Shown here piece by piece: positions 23,166 through 36,063 of a DNA stretch of 64,000 nucleotides. The notes under the pieces are model-generated. The model was not told where the DNA came from and did no database searches. It saw only the letters and a list, made by a program, of their open reading frames with translations. The stretch's first letter is position 1. The number at the start of each line of letters is the position of its first letter. The DNA comes from Rutidosis leptorrhynchoides (taxonomy: Eukaryota; Streptophyta; Magnoliopsida; Asterales; Asteraceae), in assembly GCF_046630445.1 (NCBI RefSeq), contig NC_092340.1, positions 37,222,001 to 37,286,000 on the forward strand, read 5' to 3'. A program made the translations under genes and the position numbers.

Positions 23166-26100
23166 ATGCAAAATCAGAGTTCGGGAGATCAAAATCTTAA
23201 GCCTTTAGACCCGGAAATCGAGAAATCCGCAAAAGCTAATCGAAAAGCTACAAGAATTTTAAAGGGCTCGACAGTGGCTTCAGCATCCACTCAACCACAC
23301 TTAGAGTCACATCCGATTGTTCCACCAAACTCTCCTAAATCAGATTTCGATACTGAAGAGGAAGTTTTTGATCAACGAGACGAGATGGCCGAACGACAGA
23401 GAGGAGTAGATACTTACTACCAACCGGGTGATTTTGAGGATCACTCACCCATTGTTTATCCTGCACTGGTAGGAGGAAACAATCGATGATTTGAGGTCCG
23501 ACCTCAACTCATTTCGATCTTGCCAACCTACTGAGGTATGGCTAAGGAGGAACCATATGAACACATCACTGAGTTTAATGAGATATGTGATACTAATCAG
23601 GTAAACGGTTTCACTGATGATGAGGTACGTCTGCGATTATTTCCTTATTCACTTAAAGATAAGGCAAAACGATGGTTTCTCTCCTTGCCCGCCCGGAGTA
23701 TTAATACTTGGGCGGAAATGAAAAAACGATTTTTAGAGGAATTTTACCCCATAAGTAAAACTTCAGACATGCGTACGCAAATAAAATATTTTAAACAATT
23801 ACCGGGTGAATTATTTCATGAAGCGTATGAACGTCTGAAGGAGTTACTTAGGGCATGCCCACACCATGAGATACCCAAGTGGGAATTGGTTAAAGTTTTC
23901 TATGATAGTTTAGATTCCCAAAACAGGCAGTTTCTTTTGGCGGCTAGTGGTGGGGCATTCTTAACTCGGTCTAGTGATGATGAATGGACGTTCTTTGAAC
24001 AGTTAAGCAAGGGTTCAAAAACCCAAGCTTCAGTTAATCGTAAACAACCTAGTACCTCCCGAGTGAATCATGTTTCCTATTCAGGTGGTTCATCCAGGAA
24101 CTTAGAGCAGGAATTTGATGATTTGAAAATGCTTATATTTAACAACCCAAACCAGGGTCTTACTTGTAATGTTTCGCAGGTTCAGGAAGTATGTGAGATT
24201 TGTGGAGATCCTTTTCACTTTGCATACGGATGTAGAAATGGGATTCCACCGGTAAATAAGCACATAGTGGAAGAACAAGTTAACGAGGTTCAGGGACGGA
24301 GATTTGATCCATACTCCAACATGTATAATCCGGGTTGGAGAAACCATCTTAATTTCAGTTGGAGCAATAACAATGCTCTAAATGCTAACCAAGGGAACCA
24401 ACAAAGACCACAAAACAACTTTCAAAACCTGGGTAACTTTCAGAACCAAGACAACTATCAAAGAAACTATCAAAATCCTTATCCCAACAACTGAAACCAA
24501 AACCAAAACAGTTACCAAAATCAAAGCCAAAATCAAAATCAAAACAATGCGCCACCCAATCAACCATCTAGCTCGGACGCCAAGATGGACGTGTTTATCT
24601 CTGAAATGCGTAAAATAGTGGAAGTGCAAAACAAGTCAATTGGTGCATTGGCTAAGGAGATTGGTAATGTAGCGGAAAGTAAAGGGAATCGGGAGCTGGG
24701 TACAATTCCAAGCTACACGGTTCTAAATCCGAATCATAAGGATCAAGGAAAAGGGCATAGTGTTAATATGGTAGGCACTTTGCGAAGTGGAAAGAAGTAT
24801 GACAATAAGGTTGGTGAGAAAGAGGTATCTCAACTCGATGCAAGTAAGTCTCCTATTGTTCTTGATGAGGAGGATGAGGTAAGTGAAAATATTGACCAAG
24901 GGAAGGGGGTGGAAAATAAAGAACCCATCTTTAACGAAATTGGGAAATCAGACATGGAAACTAGTACCATTCCATTCCCCGAGGCTTTGGAGTCCCCAAA
25001 CCAATTCCCTTATGGGAAAAAGGGACCGAAAATGGATTATATGTGGGAAACATTTAAACAATAAAAATTAATATTCCACTTATTGATGCAATCAAACAAA
25101 TTCCAGCATATGTTAAGTTTTTAAAAGATTTGTGTGTTCAAAAGCGTAAACTCAATGCATCATTGCCAAGGGTAAAATTAACTGAAAAAGTGAGTGCTGT
25201 AATTTCGAGTTCACTTCCACCTAAGTTTAAGGACCCGGGGACACCATTAATTTCGGTTACGGTGGGTAATGTTAATGTCAAAAAGGCTTTGTTGGACTTA
25301 GGGGCTAGTATTAACATACTTCCATCGAGCCTTGTTGACCAATACGAGTTGGGAACTTTAAAACATATAGATATTCTCGTCTAACTTGCGGATCGGTCAA
25401 TGAGAAATCCACGGGGTATGTTGGAAAATGTGATTGTGAAAGTGGAAGACTTTTATTACCCGGTAGATTTTATAGTCATGGACTCAGAGACCACCTTTAG
25501 GGATACCCAACCGACGATCATTCTTGGTCGTCCATTTTTAGCCACAATTGATGCTCTTATCAATTGTAGAACCGGGGTTATGGATATTTCTTTTGGTAAT
25601 AAGAGATCACGGATTAATATTTTTAATTCATTACATACACCGGATGTCCAGGATTGTTTTTTGTTGGATACTAACTATGAACAGGTTCAAAAGTATGCAC
25701 CGGATGTGAAAGAGAAAGAGGAGGTAAGGAAATCTAGTAAAGAGGGTATGACAAGTGAATTCATGGAATCTCAAATAAGAACTAATGCAGAAATTTTGAT
25801 GAGTCAACAAGAGTCGATACATGATCTTGAGCGAGAATTGAAAAATCTGAGTCAAGTTCTTGAAACCAAGTTGAGTTCGTCTATTAGCACCACTTGTTCA
25901 TTATCGATTAAAGAAATCGTGATGGCAGTATCTACCTTTGTTGAGGTCGATGAAAAAGTTTCTAAATGTGAAGAGGATGAACATTGGGTAACCCCGAAGA
26001 CGATTAGGCCTTCCCGACCACCATCAATGAGATAATTAAATGAGCAGGTATCTAGTGATAACAAAATGGAGAATTGTGTTGGGAATGTGTCTGTTGATAT

Positions 26101-26302
26101 ACTTGAAAAGTCTGAAGAATCCGATGAAAAAGTAGTCAAAGTAATGGGAAAACCCGTAGAAAAACTCGTTGAGCGGTTTGGAGATCACAAGATCAAAGTG
26201 AATAAGAATGAAAAGGGGAATTCTCGAGTTGATTATGAGGTGATTTCCAATTTAGAGGATCTTGAAGGGCCTAAGTGTGGGGGAGACAGTGAAAACCCGC
26301 CA
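23166..26302 (+). pseudogene. Athila-like gag and protease relic
   Basis: The gag core is clear: a retrotransposon capsid segment with KAKRWFLSLPARSINTWAEM, then LFHEAYERLKELLRACPHH and the CX2CX4HX4C zinc knuckle around 24192-24233 (CEICGDPFHFAYGC). An Asn/Gln-rich linker follows, then a retropepsin with the DLGASINILPSSL active-site region (Athila proteases use DLGAS) and the ILGRPFLATIDALI flap region. The far end is acidic and ends at the solo LTR insertion. The region is broken in several places. Gag packages element RNA and the protease matures it; neither is likely to be functional from this copy. Confidence 0.85.
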
Positions 26303-29300
26303 TGAAATGTCCCGTTCTTATTGATTAAAAGCGTTCCATATTAATTGGTTTCGTTGCGAGGTTTTGACCTCTATATGAGACGTTTTTCAAAGACTGCATT
26401 CATTTTAAAACAAACCATAACCTTTATTTCATCAATAAAGGTTTAAAAAGCTTTACGTAGATTATCAAATAATGATAATCTAAAATATCCTGTTTACACA
26501 CGACCATTATATAATGGTTTACAATACAAATATGTTACAACAAAATAAGTTTCTTGAATGCAGTTTTTACACAATATCATACAAGCATGGACTCCAAATC
26601 TCGTCCTTATTTAAGTATGCGACAGTGGAAGCTCTTAATAATCACCTGAGAATAAACATGCTTAAAACGTCAACAAAAATGTTGGTGAGTTATAGGTTTA
26701 ACCTATATATATCAAATCGTAACAATAGACCACAAGATTTCATATTTCAATATACATCCCATACATAGAGATAAAAATTATTCATATGGTGAACACCTGG
26801 TAATCGATATTAACAAGATGCATATATAAGAATATCCCCATCATTCCGGGACACCCTTCGGATATGATATAAATTTCGAAGTACTAAAGCATCCGGTACT
26901 TTGGATGGGGTTTGTTAGGCCCAATAGATCTATCTTTAGGATTCGCGTCAATTAGGGTATCTGTTCCCTAATTCTTAGATTACCAGACTTAATAAAAAGG
27001 GGCATATTCGATTTCGATAATTCAACCATAGAATGTAGTTTCACGTACTTGTGTCTATTTTGTAAATCATTTATAAAACCTGCATGTATTCTCATCTCAA
27101 AAATATTAGATTTTAAAAGTGGGACTATAACTCACTTTCACAGATTTTTACTTCGTCGGGAAGTAAGACTTGGCCACTGGTCGATTCACGAACCTATAAC
27201 AAATATGTACATATATATCAAAGTATGTTCAAAATATATTTACAACACTTTTAATACATTTTGATGTTTTAAGTTTATTAAGTCAGCTGTCCTCGTTAGT
27301 AACCTACAACTAGTTGTCCACAGTTAGATGTACAGAAATAAATCGATATATATTATCTTGAATCAATCCACGACCCAGTGTATACATATCTCAGTATTGA
27401 TCACAACTCAAACTATATATATTTTGAAATCAACCTCAACCTTGTATAGCTAACTCCAACATTCACATATAGAGTGTCTATGGTTGTTCCGAAATATATA
27501 TAGATGTGTCGACATGATAGGTCGAAACATTGTATACGTGTCTATGGTATCTCAAGATTACATAATATACAATACAAGTTGATTAAGTTATGGTTGGAAT
27601 AGATTTGTTACCAATTTTCACGTAGCTAAAATGAGAAAAATTATCCAATCTTGTTTTACCCATAACTTCTTCATTTTAAATCCGTTTTGAGTGAATCAAA
27701 TTGCTATGGTTTCATATTGAACTCTATTTTATGAATCTAAACAGAAAAAGTATAGGTTTATAGTCGGAAATATAAGTTACAAGTCGTTTTTGTAAAGGTA
27801 GTCATTTCAGTCGAATGAACGACGTCTAGATGACCATTTTAGAAAACATACTTACACTTTGAGTTTAACCATAATTTTTGGATATAGTTTCATGTTCATA
27901 AGAAAAATCATTTTTTCCATAAGAACAACTTTTAAATCAAAGTTTATCATAGTTTTTAATTAACTAACCCAAAACAGCCCGCGGTGTTACTACGACGGCG
28001 TAAATCCGATTTTACGGTGTTTTTCGTGTTTCCAGGTTTTAAATCATTAAGTTAGCATATCATATAGATATAGAACATGTGTTTAGTTGATTTTAAAAGT
28101 CAAGTTAGAAGGATTAACTTTTATTTGCGAACAAGTTTAGAATTAACTAAACTATGTTCTAGTGATTACAAGTTTAAACCTTCGAATAAGATAGCTTTAT
28201 ATGTATGAATTGAATGATGTTATGAATATCATTACTACCTCAAGTTCCTTGGATAAACCTACTGGAAATGATAAAAATAGATCTAGCTTCAAAGGATCCT
28301 TGGATGACTTGAAAGTTCTTGAAGCAGAATCATGACACGAAAACAATTTCAAGTAAGATTTCCACTCGAAATAAGATTGTTATAGTTATAGAAATTGAAT
28401 TAAAGTTTGAATATGATTATTACCTTGTATTAGAAAGATAACCTACTGTAAGTAACAAAGGTTTCTTGATCTTGTATGATTACTTGGAATGGATTTAGAA
28501 AACTTGGAAGTAAACTTGCAATTTTGGAAGTATTCTTGATTTTATGAAACTAGAACTTTTGGAATTTATGAAGAACACTTAGAACTTGAAGATAGAACTT
28601 GAGAGAGATCAATTAGATGAAGAAAATTGAAGAATGAAAGTGTTTGTAGGTGTTTTTGGTCGTTGGTGTATGGATTAGATATAAAGGATATGTAATTTTG
28701 TTTTCATGTAAATAAATCATGAATGATTACTCATATTTTTGTAATTTTATGAGATATTTCATGCTAGTTGCCAAATGATGGTTCCCACATGTGTTAGGTG
28801 ACTCACATGGGCTGCTAAGAGCTGATCATTGGAGTGTATATACCAATAGTACATACATCTAAAAGCTGTGTATTGTACGAGTACGAATACGGGTGCATAC
28901 GAGTAGAATTGTTGATGAAACTGAACGAGGATGTAATTGTAAGCATTTTTGTTAAGTAGAAGTATTTTGATAAGTGTCTTGAAGTCTTTCAAAAGTGTAT
29001 GAATACATATTAAAACACTACATGTATATACATTTTAACTGAGTCGTTAAGTCATCGTTAGTCGTTACATGTAAATGTTGTTTTGAAACCTTTAGGTTAA
29101 CGATCTTGTTGAATGTTGTTAACCCATTGTTTATTATAACAAATGAGATGTTAAATTGTTATATTATCATGATATTATGATATATAATATATCTTAGTAT
29201 GATATATATACAGTTAAATGTCGTTACAACGATAATCGTTACATATATGTCTCGTTTAGAAATCATTAAGTTAGTAGTCTTATTTTTACATATGTATTTC

Positions 29301-29742
29301 ATTGTTAATACACTTAATAATATATTTACTTATCATTTAATATAATTAACCAAGTGTATCAATATCTTAATATGATTCATATGTACCTAGTAAGACGTTG
29401 TTATAACGATAATCGTTATATATATCGTTTTCGAGTTTCTTAAATTAATAGTCTCATTTTTATGTATATAACTCATTGTTAAAATACCTAATGAGATACA
29501 TACTTATAATAAAATCATGTTAACTATATATATAACCATATATATGTCATCGTATAGTTTTTACAAGTTTTAATGATCGTGAATCACCGGTCAACTTGGG
29601 TGGTCAATTGTCTATATGAAACCTATTTCAATTAATCAAGTCTTAACAAGTTTGATTGCTTAACATGTTGGAAACACTTAATCATGTAAATAACAATTTT
29701 ATTTAATATATATATAAACATGGAAAAGTTCGGGTCACTACA
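26303..29742 (-). mobile_element. Solo LTR of family F (3.44 kb)
   Basis: Plus-strand ends are TGAAATGTCCCG and GGGTCACTACA, flanked by perfect 5-bp duplications CGCCA (26298-26302 and 29743-29747). There is no primer site or interior, so this is a solo LTR left by recombination between the two LTRs of a former element. It is longer than the LTR at 8966-12235, mostly because of extra sequence around 29330-29530. The U5 module is at 26644-26742. Confidence 0.93.
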
Positions 29743-29747
29743 CGCCA

Positions 29748-30047
29748 CATAGTTCTTTGAGGCATGATAGTGAGTGTAAGGAATATGTGGATGACTCGGT
29801 GCTTGATCGTTCCATGAGGAAATTACATAGACGGGTCCATGATGCTAGGAGTAGAGGAGATGAAAGTTTGAGCAACCGTCTTGTGTGTAACTTGTCTCCT
29901 AAAGAAAAAGATAAATTATTTGAGTCAATGCATGTGGCTAAGGAGAATGATGTGTGGCTGGATTCTAAGTTGAGGAAAGTTAGAGATAGTGAAGGTTCTC
30001 ATAAAGTGAGGGAAGGAGGAACTTTCTACAGTCCTGGAATTAGCTGA
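29748..30047 (+). pseudogene. Athila-like conserved C-terminal domain after protease
   Basis: An open stretch continuing the element beyond the solo LTR. Its core (MRKLHRRVHDARSRG ... LSNRLVCNLSPKEKDKLFE) matches the region just downstream of the protease in the second Athila-like element (50624-51109, minus: IRDARTKG ... LCNRLVSNLSPKEKAKLVE). It sits where RT should begin, but it is short, charged and helical, with no RT motif. I do not recognise a named family. Confidence 0.6.
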
Positions 30048-30133
30048 AGTGAAGAAAGAGTCGTGTGCGCGACTCGAATATAAAAACTGCACAAACTATG
30101 TGTAGAGTTTGTAAGTCTTCTTTATTTTAGTTT

Positions 30134-30513
30134 AGGTTAAAGTCAAAAATAGGCTACAAACTTACACAAATGTACCGATGTCGCCCACAAACTCATTTTC
30201 GTTCTACTGTCGCCTACAAACTTTCAAAAAGTATACCGATGTAAACAAAAACTTTCAAAAAGTGTACCAATGTAAACAAAAATGACTTGCTACCGGCTAA
30301 ACTGGTTAAAAATCAACACGTGTCGTTCGTGGATTGGATCTTAATTCTTAAAAAAAAAAAAATTATCAAGTCAAAATTAGTATGTAACAGGTCAAAACTA
30401 TAAAATATTAGCACATTTTTTGAAAGTTTGTAGGTGACAGTAGAACGGAAATGAGTTTGTGAGCGACATCGGTACATTTGTGTAAGTTTGTAGCCTATTT
30501 TTGGCTTTAACCC
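30134..30513. mobile_element. Mutator-like MITE (380 bp hairpin)
   Basis: The left end AGGTTAAAGTCAAAAATAGG and the reverse complement of the right end (GGGTTAAAGCCAAAAATAGG) form terminal inverted repeats of about 100 bp that continue through ACAAACTTACACAAATGTACC. It is flanked by the 9-bp duplication TTTTAGTTT (30125-30133 and 30514-30522), as for Mutator-superfamily MITEs. It has no ORF and can fold into one long hairpin. Confidence 0.85.
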
Positions 30514-30522
30514 TTTTAGTTT

Positions 30523-31010
30523 TACTTTGTTTCTATTTTATTTTTTTTTATTTTTAGTTAAATGAACTTTGTGGGTATGTTCACTGCAAGCCCTCACGAG
30601 ACAAAACTCGTTCACCCGAGGGAATCGGGTGGTTTAAAGGCTTGTTGCACACGCTAAGTGCAACCGTGAGTCCTACGGAAGTGGCTAGTTAGGATTTTAC
30701 GCTTTTCTCTTTGTTTTTATTTTTATAAGTTGTAATGGAAGGATACATGTAATCAAATGGAATGCGTGATGATGAATCAAAATGGCGTGCAATGCTTTCT
30801 AGTGAATGGTGAACGTGCGAGTATCTCGGTAATATGTTAAATTTTCCTTTTCTTCTCACATAAGTATTGTAATATTCTAAACATGCGTACGAGGGGTAGC
30901 ATGATTCAAGTGTGGGGGAGAGGGGAAAATTAAAATTTCCTTTTTGGGATACATTACTTTGGTTTGAAGCTTAAAGTGAGTAAAACATTATGATTATTAA
31001 AAGTGAACAA
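30523..31010 (+). other. Athila-like 3' non-coding part
   Basis: Contains the purine run AAGTGTGGGGGAGAGGGG (30909-30926), resembling the AAGTGTGGGGA tract beside the LTR of the second Athila-like element. Here no plus-oriented LTR follows; the next sequence is an inverted LTR. Confidence 0.55.
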
Positions 31011-32111
31011 AATCACTCTACTTTAGATAGGGTAAGCAGGATTCGTTCCACGGGAAGTTATGGTTAACTAGCAAGTAATTTCAGGATTTGTTTGTTTGCG
31101 ATTAACTAAAATTAACTAAAGTAAAGACTAGATTAACAATTACTAAGCAAATGTAAATTTTGAGTATTTAAGAGCATAAACAATGAGCTAAATGAAAAGG
31201 TTGTAATCAATTGATTAAGAGTCTTTATCCCTTCACAATCCCAATCTAACATGCATTCATTCAAACAAGTATTATGCTTATTAAGTATTGATCAAATCTC
31301 ATAGACAAGATTTCTTAGGCTTATTAATTCTAACTATATTGGGATTGAAGCATGCAACCTAGACACTATGTCTTTATCCTTAATCTAATTAACACTAAGT
31401 TGGATCAAGAACACAATGTTAAATCACTATAATTCAACTTGCAATAATCACAATCAATAATACTTGCATTGATCAATAACCAATAGGTTTATAATATCAC
31501 AATTCAAAAGACATAAGTTTCATAACATTACAAACCACATAAACTTGAATGAAAAGAATACATGTATCAATTGTTCATGGAAGTAATAAAGTGAAAGAAA
31601 CTAGCCAAGCATGTTGGTGATGATGATCATGGTTGCTTCTTAAAGTTGCATGAAGAACACTCCTTGAATCCTAGCTTGAATCTTGATTTGATGATGATTG
31701 ATGGTGTGTTTTTGTGTGTTTGATGCTCTTAAAACTGATGGAAAAAGTCATCAATTCGTAGCCTAGGGTTTATGTTATATAGGGGTGAAGTAGGGTAACC
31801 TCCAAGCATTAAATCCCTCAAATTCGGCCTTAAATTTTATCCAAAAATAGTTCCAGCCGCCTCCTTTTGCCCATTTTCCACCTGAGAGAATTTTTGCACC
31901 AGCCAGCGCCTACATGCGCCCCCCAGCCGCTTCCTTGCGGCTGGGCTCCAGTTTTCTCATTTTTTTCTTGTTTTTAACCCCCGTTTTCGCGTTCTCGTCC
32001 CAAATCGTTACTCATTATAAAAACCTCATGAAATAGCTTTTTTAAACCTCAAATATACACATAAAATTCACCTCTTAACATCAATAATGATCGGCGTTTA
32101 AGACCCGATCA
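31011..32111 (-). repeat. Athila-like LTR in inverted orientation
   Basis: The reverse complement matches 22943 back to 22789 and 13034 back to 12236, and extends about 200 bases further to an LTR start TGATCGGGTC at 32111. Orientation is opposite to the 5' LTR and gag. The last 20-35 bases of U5 are missing or diverged at the left edge. GTACC (32112-32116) is the predicted target duplication. Confidence 0.8.
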
Positions 32112-35100
32112 GTACCTCTGCTACTGCCACCATTGATTCTTCTCAGGCTACTGCTTCTGCTGAGAAGAAACCATATGTGTGCCAGGTACCAGACCTTGAT
32201 GAAGTTGTACCTAACTTCATCTATAGGGGAGCATCCATCACTCCCAGAGTTGCCTTGCTGGTGGATCAGCTGACTATTGATCCCCAAGGTGCTATAGTCT
32301 CAGCCAGTAAATTACCAGAAGAGGAGCTGACTGAGCTATTATCTCAGCTGGATCGACCAGCAAGAGAAGAGATATATGAGAGGTTGGCCACGCTACAACA
32401 AATTAATGAGAAGCCATACTATCACTACTTTGGTATGGCTCCAACTGCTTCTCCATGGCCTGGTACATGGAGGCCTCTCAAGTTCATCATAGATCCAGCT
32501 ACTGGTAAATGTGTTATGCAAAATGTCCCTGATTCGCCAGTACCTTCTGATTCATCAGCTTCTTCCTCGTCATCTTTTTCATCTGATGGTGATGCTGATA
32601 AAGGTACTGGTAAGGGCGGACCAGTCACTCATGATAATGTGACTAGTTCCAAAGACGAACCAGTGGATCTAACTGATGATGCTGATAATGATACTGACAA
32701 GAATACCAGTGGTTCTAAACCTTCGGGTGAAGGTAAAAATGATGGTGATCATGGTGACGAGTCAGATTCTGACCTTCCACCTCCACCACCCCACGGAGGT
32801 ACTTCTACATTAGCTGCTAGTGATCGCCCCTCAACTAGCAGTTTTAATGCTGATGAGGTGGCTGTCATCTCCACTCTGGCTGTCTATAAGACATTAGCCG
32901 AAGTTATACTAGATCTACAAAGCACCATTTGCTCTGCTATTGTTGATAGAATGACTGAAGCCATACGCAGAGCTGAGGAGGTTACCACTTCTACCTTTGA
33001 AAACCAGCTCAAACAAGTATGTGCTTTTGCTGATCTAGCGGTGGATGCTATTGTCAAACAATTTGAAGAAGTGGAGGATCTCAAGAGGCGAATCATCTCT
33101 CATAATGAATATGCTGATCATATTGCCCGTCTTCAAACTGATCTTGATGCTGCTAATCGAAGGAATCTTTTTCTTAATGAAGAGAATCGGGTATTGACAA
33201 AGAGGTTGGATTCGCAGGAGCAGCAAATGGCTAATATGGTTCATGTCTCTGCTTATCTTCAATTGGTGGAGACTATGCAACAAATAGCTGCCCTACAAGC
33301 AGATGTTAGGGCCACTGTTAATCATATGGCCATGGGTGTTGCAAGAAATGAAGTTAGAACTTCAAATCTGTGTCTCCGACAATATGGTGTAGATCCTGGT
33401 GCCCATATTTCTCCTGCTGATGCTGACTGGAACAACTTTGCATTTTTAGTGCCTGAGTCAGACAGTGACCTTGATGCACATGTTTCCCCTGATCACCCTT
33501 CTGCCCCTGCTGATGACAAAAAGGGGGAGAAGAAGTCTAAAAAGAAGTCCAGAAAGAGAAAAAAATCTGAGGGAGAACATGAGCATGAAAAGGCTCCTAA
33601 ACAGCAAAGGAGAGATGGTGATGATGATGGTACTGATACTGATCAAGGTGTTGACACTAAGCCCAGCAACGCTCATACTGAAGCTGGTGTACAGGCAGCT
33701 GGTGCATCTCAACCCAGTGTGTCTGCCACATCAGTGGATGATATTGGTTCTGGCAGTAAGCCCAGTGATGTTTCTGAGCTACCTGTTGCTGAATCTTTTG
33801 TTGTCTCTCAAACGATTGAAAGAAAAATGAAAAGAAAACTGGAGAGACATCAGAAGAGACATCAAAATTTAAATGATGCCTTTAATGCCAAATGGGAGGC
33901 TTATGTTGCTCGTAAGCATCACAGAATTGAACATAAAAGAAGCCTGGACCCAGACAAGTTGAATATTAATGATGAACTAATCAGCATTAAAAAGTACAAA
34001 AGAGATGCTCGTAAAAGAAATGCAAAGTTCATGGTTAAGTACGATAAGAAAAGGGCAAAGTTGTATGCTGAGCGAGCCGACAGGATCAAAAGAATGACCC
34101 CTGAAGATATGAAAGATTATCTGCAATCTACTGGGTCAGGAGGAGTAAGAGCTGACGTGTTCATGAAATGGCTAGATGCAATATTGGAAACTAGCTCATC
34201 TTCTCGACCAACATCTTATGTTCAGCCAGCTACACAATAAAAGCCAGCAGTAATAACAGACCTTGATGTTGATGATGTTAAGGGGGAGCATCTTGCTATT
34301 GTTCCCTATCTGCCTCCAGCTGATACTAATCAGTTAGCTGGTACTGAAGACACAGCAAGGAGGGCTGTGATAGAAGACCCAGCCAGTAGTGTGCTGCTGG
34401 GTGAAACAAGTGTTGAAGACCCAGCCAAGGCGGCTGAGTTGGGTGTTAAACAAGATGATGATACTGTTGATCCTACTGACTTCACAGTCTGGGGTAGAGG
34501 AGATCACTTATTTATACAATCACCTATCTCTCCCCAGACTCTTGCTTATTTTAACAGAACACAGGATGAATGTATTAATCAGTTTTCAGTGAGTTCTTTA
34601 GGCATATCAGAATCAATCATGTATCCTCCATCTTCCCCAAAGCCACATGATAAACACACAACTTGGGAAGATGATTCAGTTGCCCGTGGTGAGCCAGATC
34701 TATTTAGGATGAATCCAGATGAAAGAGAGGCTTACAGGCTGGAGATCACTGTACCTGAATTGCTTGTGCAAAGACAAGCAGCTATTTCTGAAAGGATACG
34801 CCAAGTTAGATTGCTGCGTCAACCTCTTGATCAGCCATTCTACATCACTGCCTTAACTTATGGCATTGAAATTGGAGTGTATCTAAATAACAGTGGTCAA
34901 AGGCTACATACTGATGAAGAGAAAGCTCAATTTCACGAGGCTCGGAAACTGGGTATGGATCTAAGGCAGTATCGTGATGCCCTTAGAACTGAAGAGGGAA
35001 GGAAAATGATTGAAACAGCAATGTCCCTGAATATTACTGCCGATGATTATCTTTTGGGCTTAGAAGTTGAAAGGCAAAGAAGGGAGGATGCTGATGCTGA

Positions 35101-35794
35101 ATATGCTAAAAGGGTAAGGCTTCAGGAAGTAGAAGCTAAATTGGCTGCTGATAGAAAGCAAGAGGCTGAGTCCCTCAAGCTAGCCAAAGCTATTGTTAAG
35201 GAACAAGATAAAGCTCTTGATGAACTGGAAGCTGCTGAGAAAGCACCTGCTACTGCTCCTATAGAAACTGAACAAACAATTGAGCTATCTGATCACTATT
35301 ATAGGAGCAAGTATGGTGATGTACTGACCAGGAGATCAAATCCCAGCAAGATCATCAAAGTGCACAGACGCACAAAAAGAGCTTTCAGTATCAGCAGGGA
35401 AGATAACATTCAAGAGAGGGTAGACTACACTGATTTGAGAACCTTCGGATTCAGTGAATGGATGGAGATATTGGAGTACTTCATTGGTAAATCTGAAAGT
35501 GGTATTAAAAAGACATTGAAACCAGAACTCCAAGAGCTCTTCAACAAATCAACAAAATTTGGGAATGCACCAGTAGTAAACGTAGAAGAAGTACTTTCTC
35601 AAAAGCCTAAAGGAAAGAAATCTACTGGTGAAGGCCCACACAGAAGAGATCCCATCATTCTACCTCCTCATGTTCCAGTTTATGACCCTGCTGAGCTGCC
35701 TTACTTGTTTCCTGAAGCCTGGGCTGCCTGGAAAGTAAAAGAAGAAGAGCTATCTGGTGATGAACTAGAAAATGATAAAGATAAAGACAGATAG
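32112..35794 (+). pseudogene. Long 3' ORF region of the copia element (env-like position), unknown protein
   Basis: Mostly open over 3.6 kb and about 1,200 codons of coding-like sequence. In order: a conserved-looking N-terminal region (PDLDEVVPNFIYRG), a Ser/Asp/Pro-rich acidic region, a coiled coil (about 33060-33280, DLKRRI ... LNEENRVLTKRLDSQEQQM), a Lys/Arg block resembling a nuclear signal (33525-33565), a second basic helical region, and a downstream Glu/Lys/Ala-rich helical part ending near YLFPEAWAAWKVKEEEL. I see no transmembrane segment or signal peptide that would support a true envelope. It has about one interruption and is cut on the left by the Athila-like insertion. SIRE elements are known to carry an extra 3' ORF of uncertain function. 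Confidence 0.6.
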
Positions 35795-36053
35795 CCTTCT
35801 ATTGCTTAAATTGTATCTTTTGTTACTTCATTTTTCATTATGATGTTTTGTAATTACTGTATATACTCTGTTGTAATGAAGATGAAATGAGTTAATCTTC
35901 AAAATCATATCAAGTTATAAGATATAGATAACTCAGCAAAAGATCCCAAAAATAAACTTAAAAGGGACAAATTTTATGCCTATTTTTCATTAGGTCCCTC
36001 AGTGCTGGCTTTAGTGTTTTCTCTAAATGTCATAAGTTTTGTCATCATCAAAT
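35795..36053 (+). other. Untranslated stretch before the copia polypurine tract
   Basis: AT-rich sequence between the end of the 3' ORF region and the polypurine tract; no other feature seen. Confidence 0.5.
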
Positions 36054-36063
36054 AGGGGGAGAT
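36054..36063 (+). other. Copia polypurine tract
   Basis: AGGGGGAGAT directly before the LTR start TGTTGAG; the classic junction of plant copia elements. Confidence 0.85.

Larger units (their letters stand above)
12236..32111 (+). mobile_element. Athila-like gag-PR element, heavily nested, terminal LTR inverted
   Basis: Order: truncated 5' LTR (12236-13034, resumed 22789-22977), primer site 22983-23000, gag and protease relic (23166-26302), conserved C-terminal domain (29748-30047), non-coding 3' part, then an LTR copy in opposite orientation (about 31011-32111). Guests are LARD2 (13035-22783), a family F solo LTR (26303-29742) and a MITE (30134-30513). About 7 kb of its own sequence remains. 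It has no RT, RNase H or integrase, and its coding region is broken in several places. It inserted into the ORF region of the copia element to its right (junction 32111/32112). The two LTR copies differ by a few percent, so it is clearly older than LARD2. Confidence 0.75.

Noticed and set aside
30909-30926. Polypurine tract marking a plus-oriented 3' LTR
   Set aside because: The purine run is convincing, but no plus-strand LTR start follows it; the next recognisable sequence is an inverted LTR about 90 bases on.
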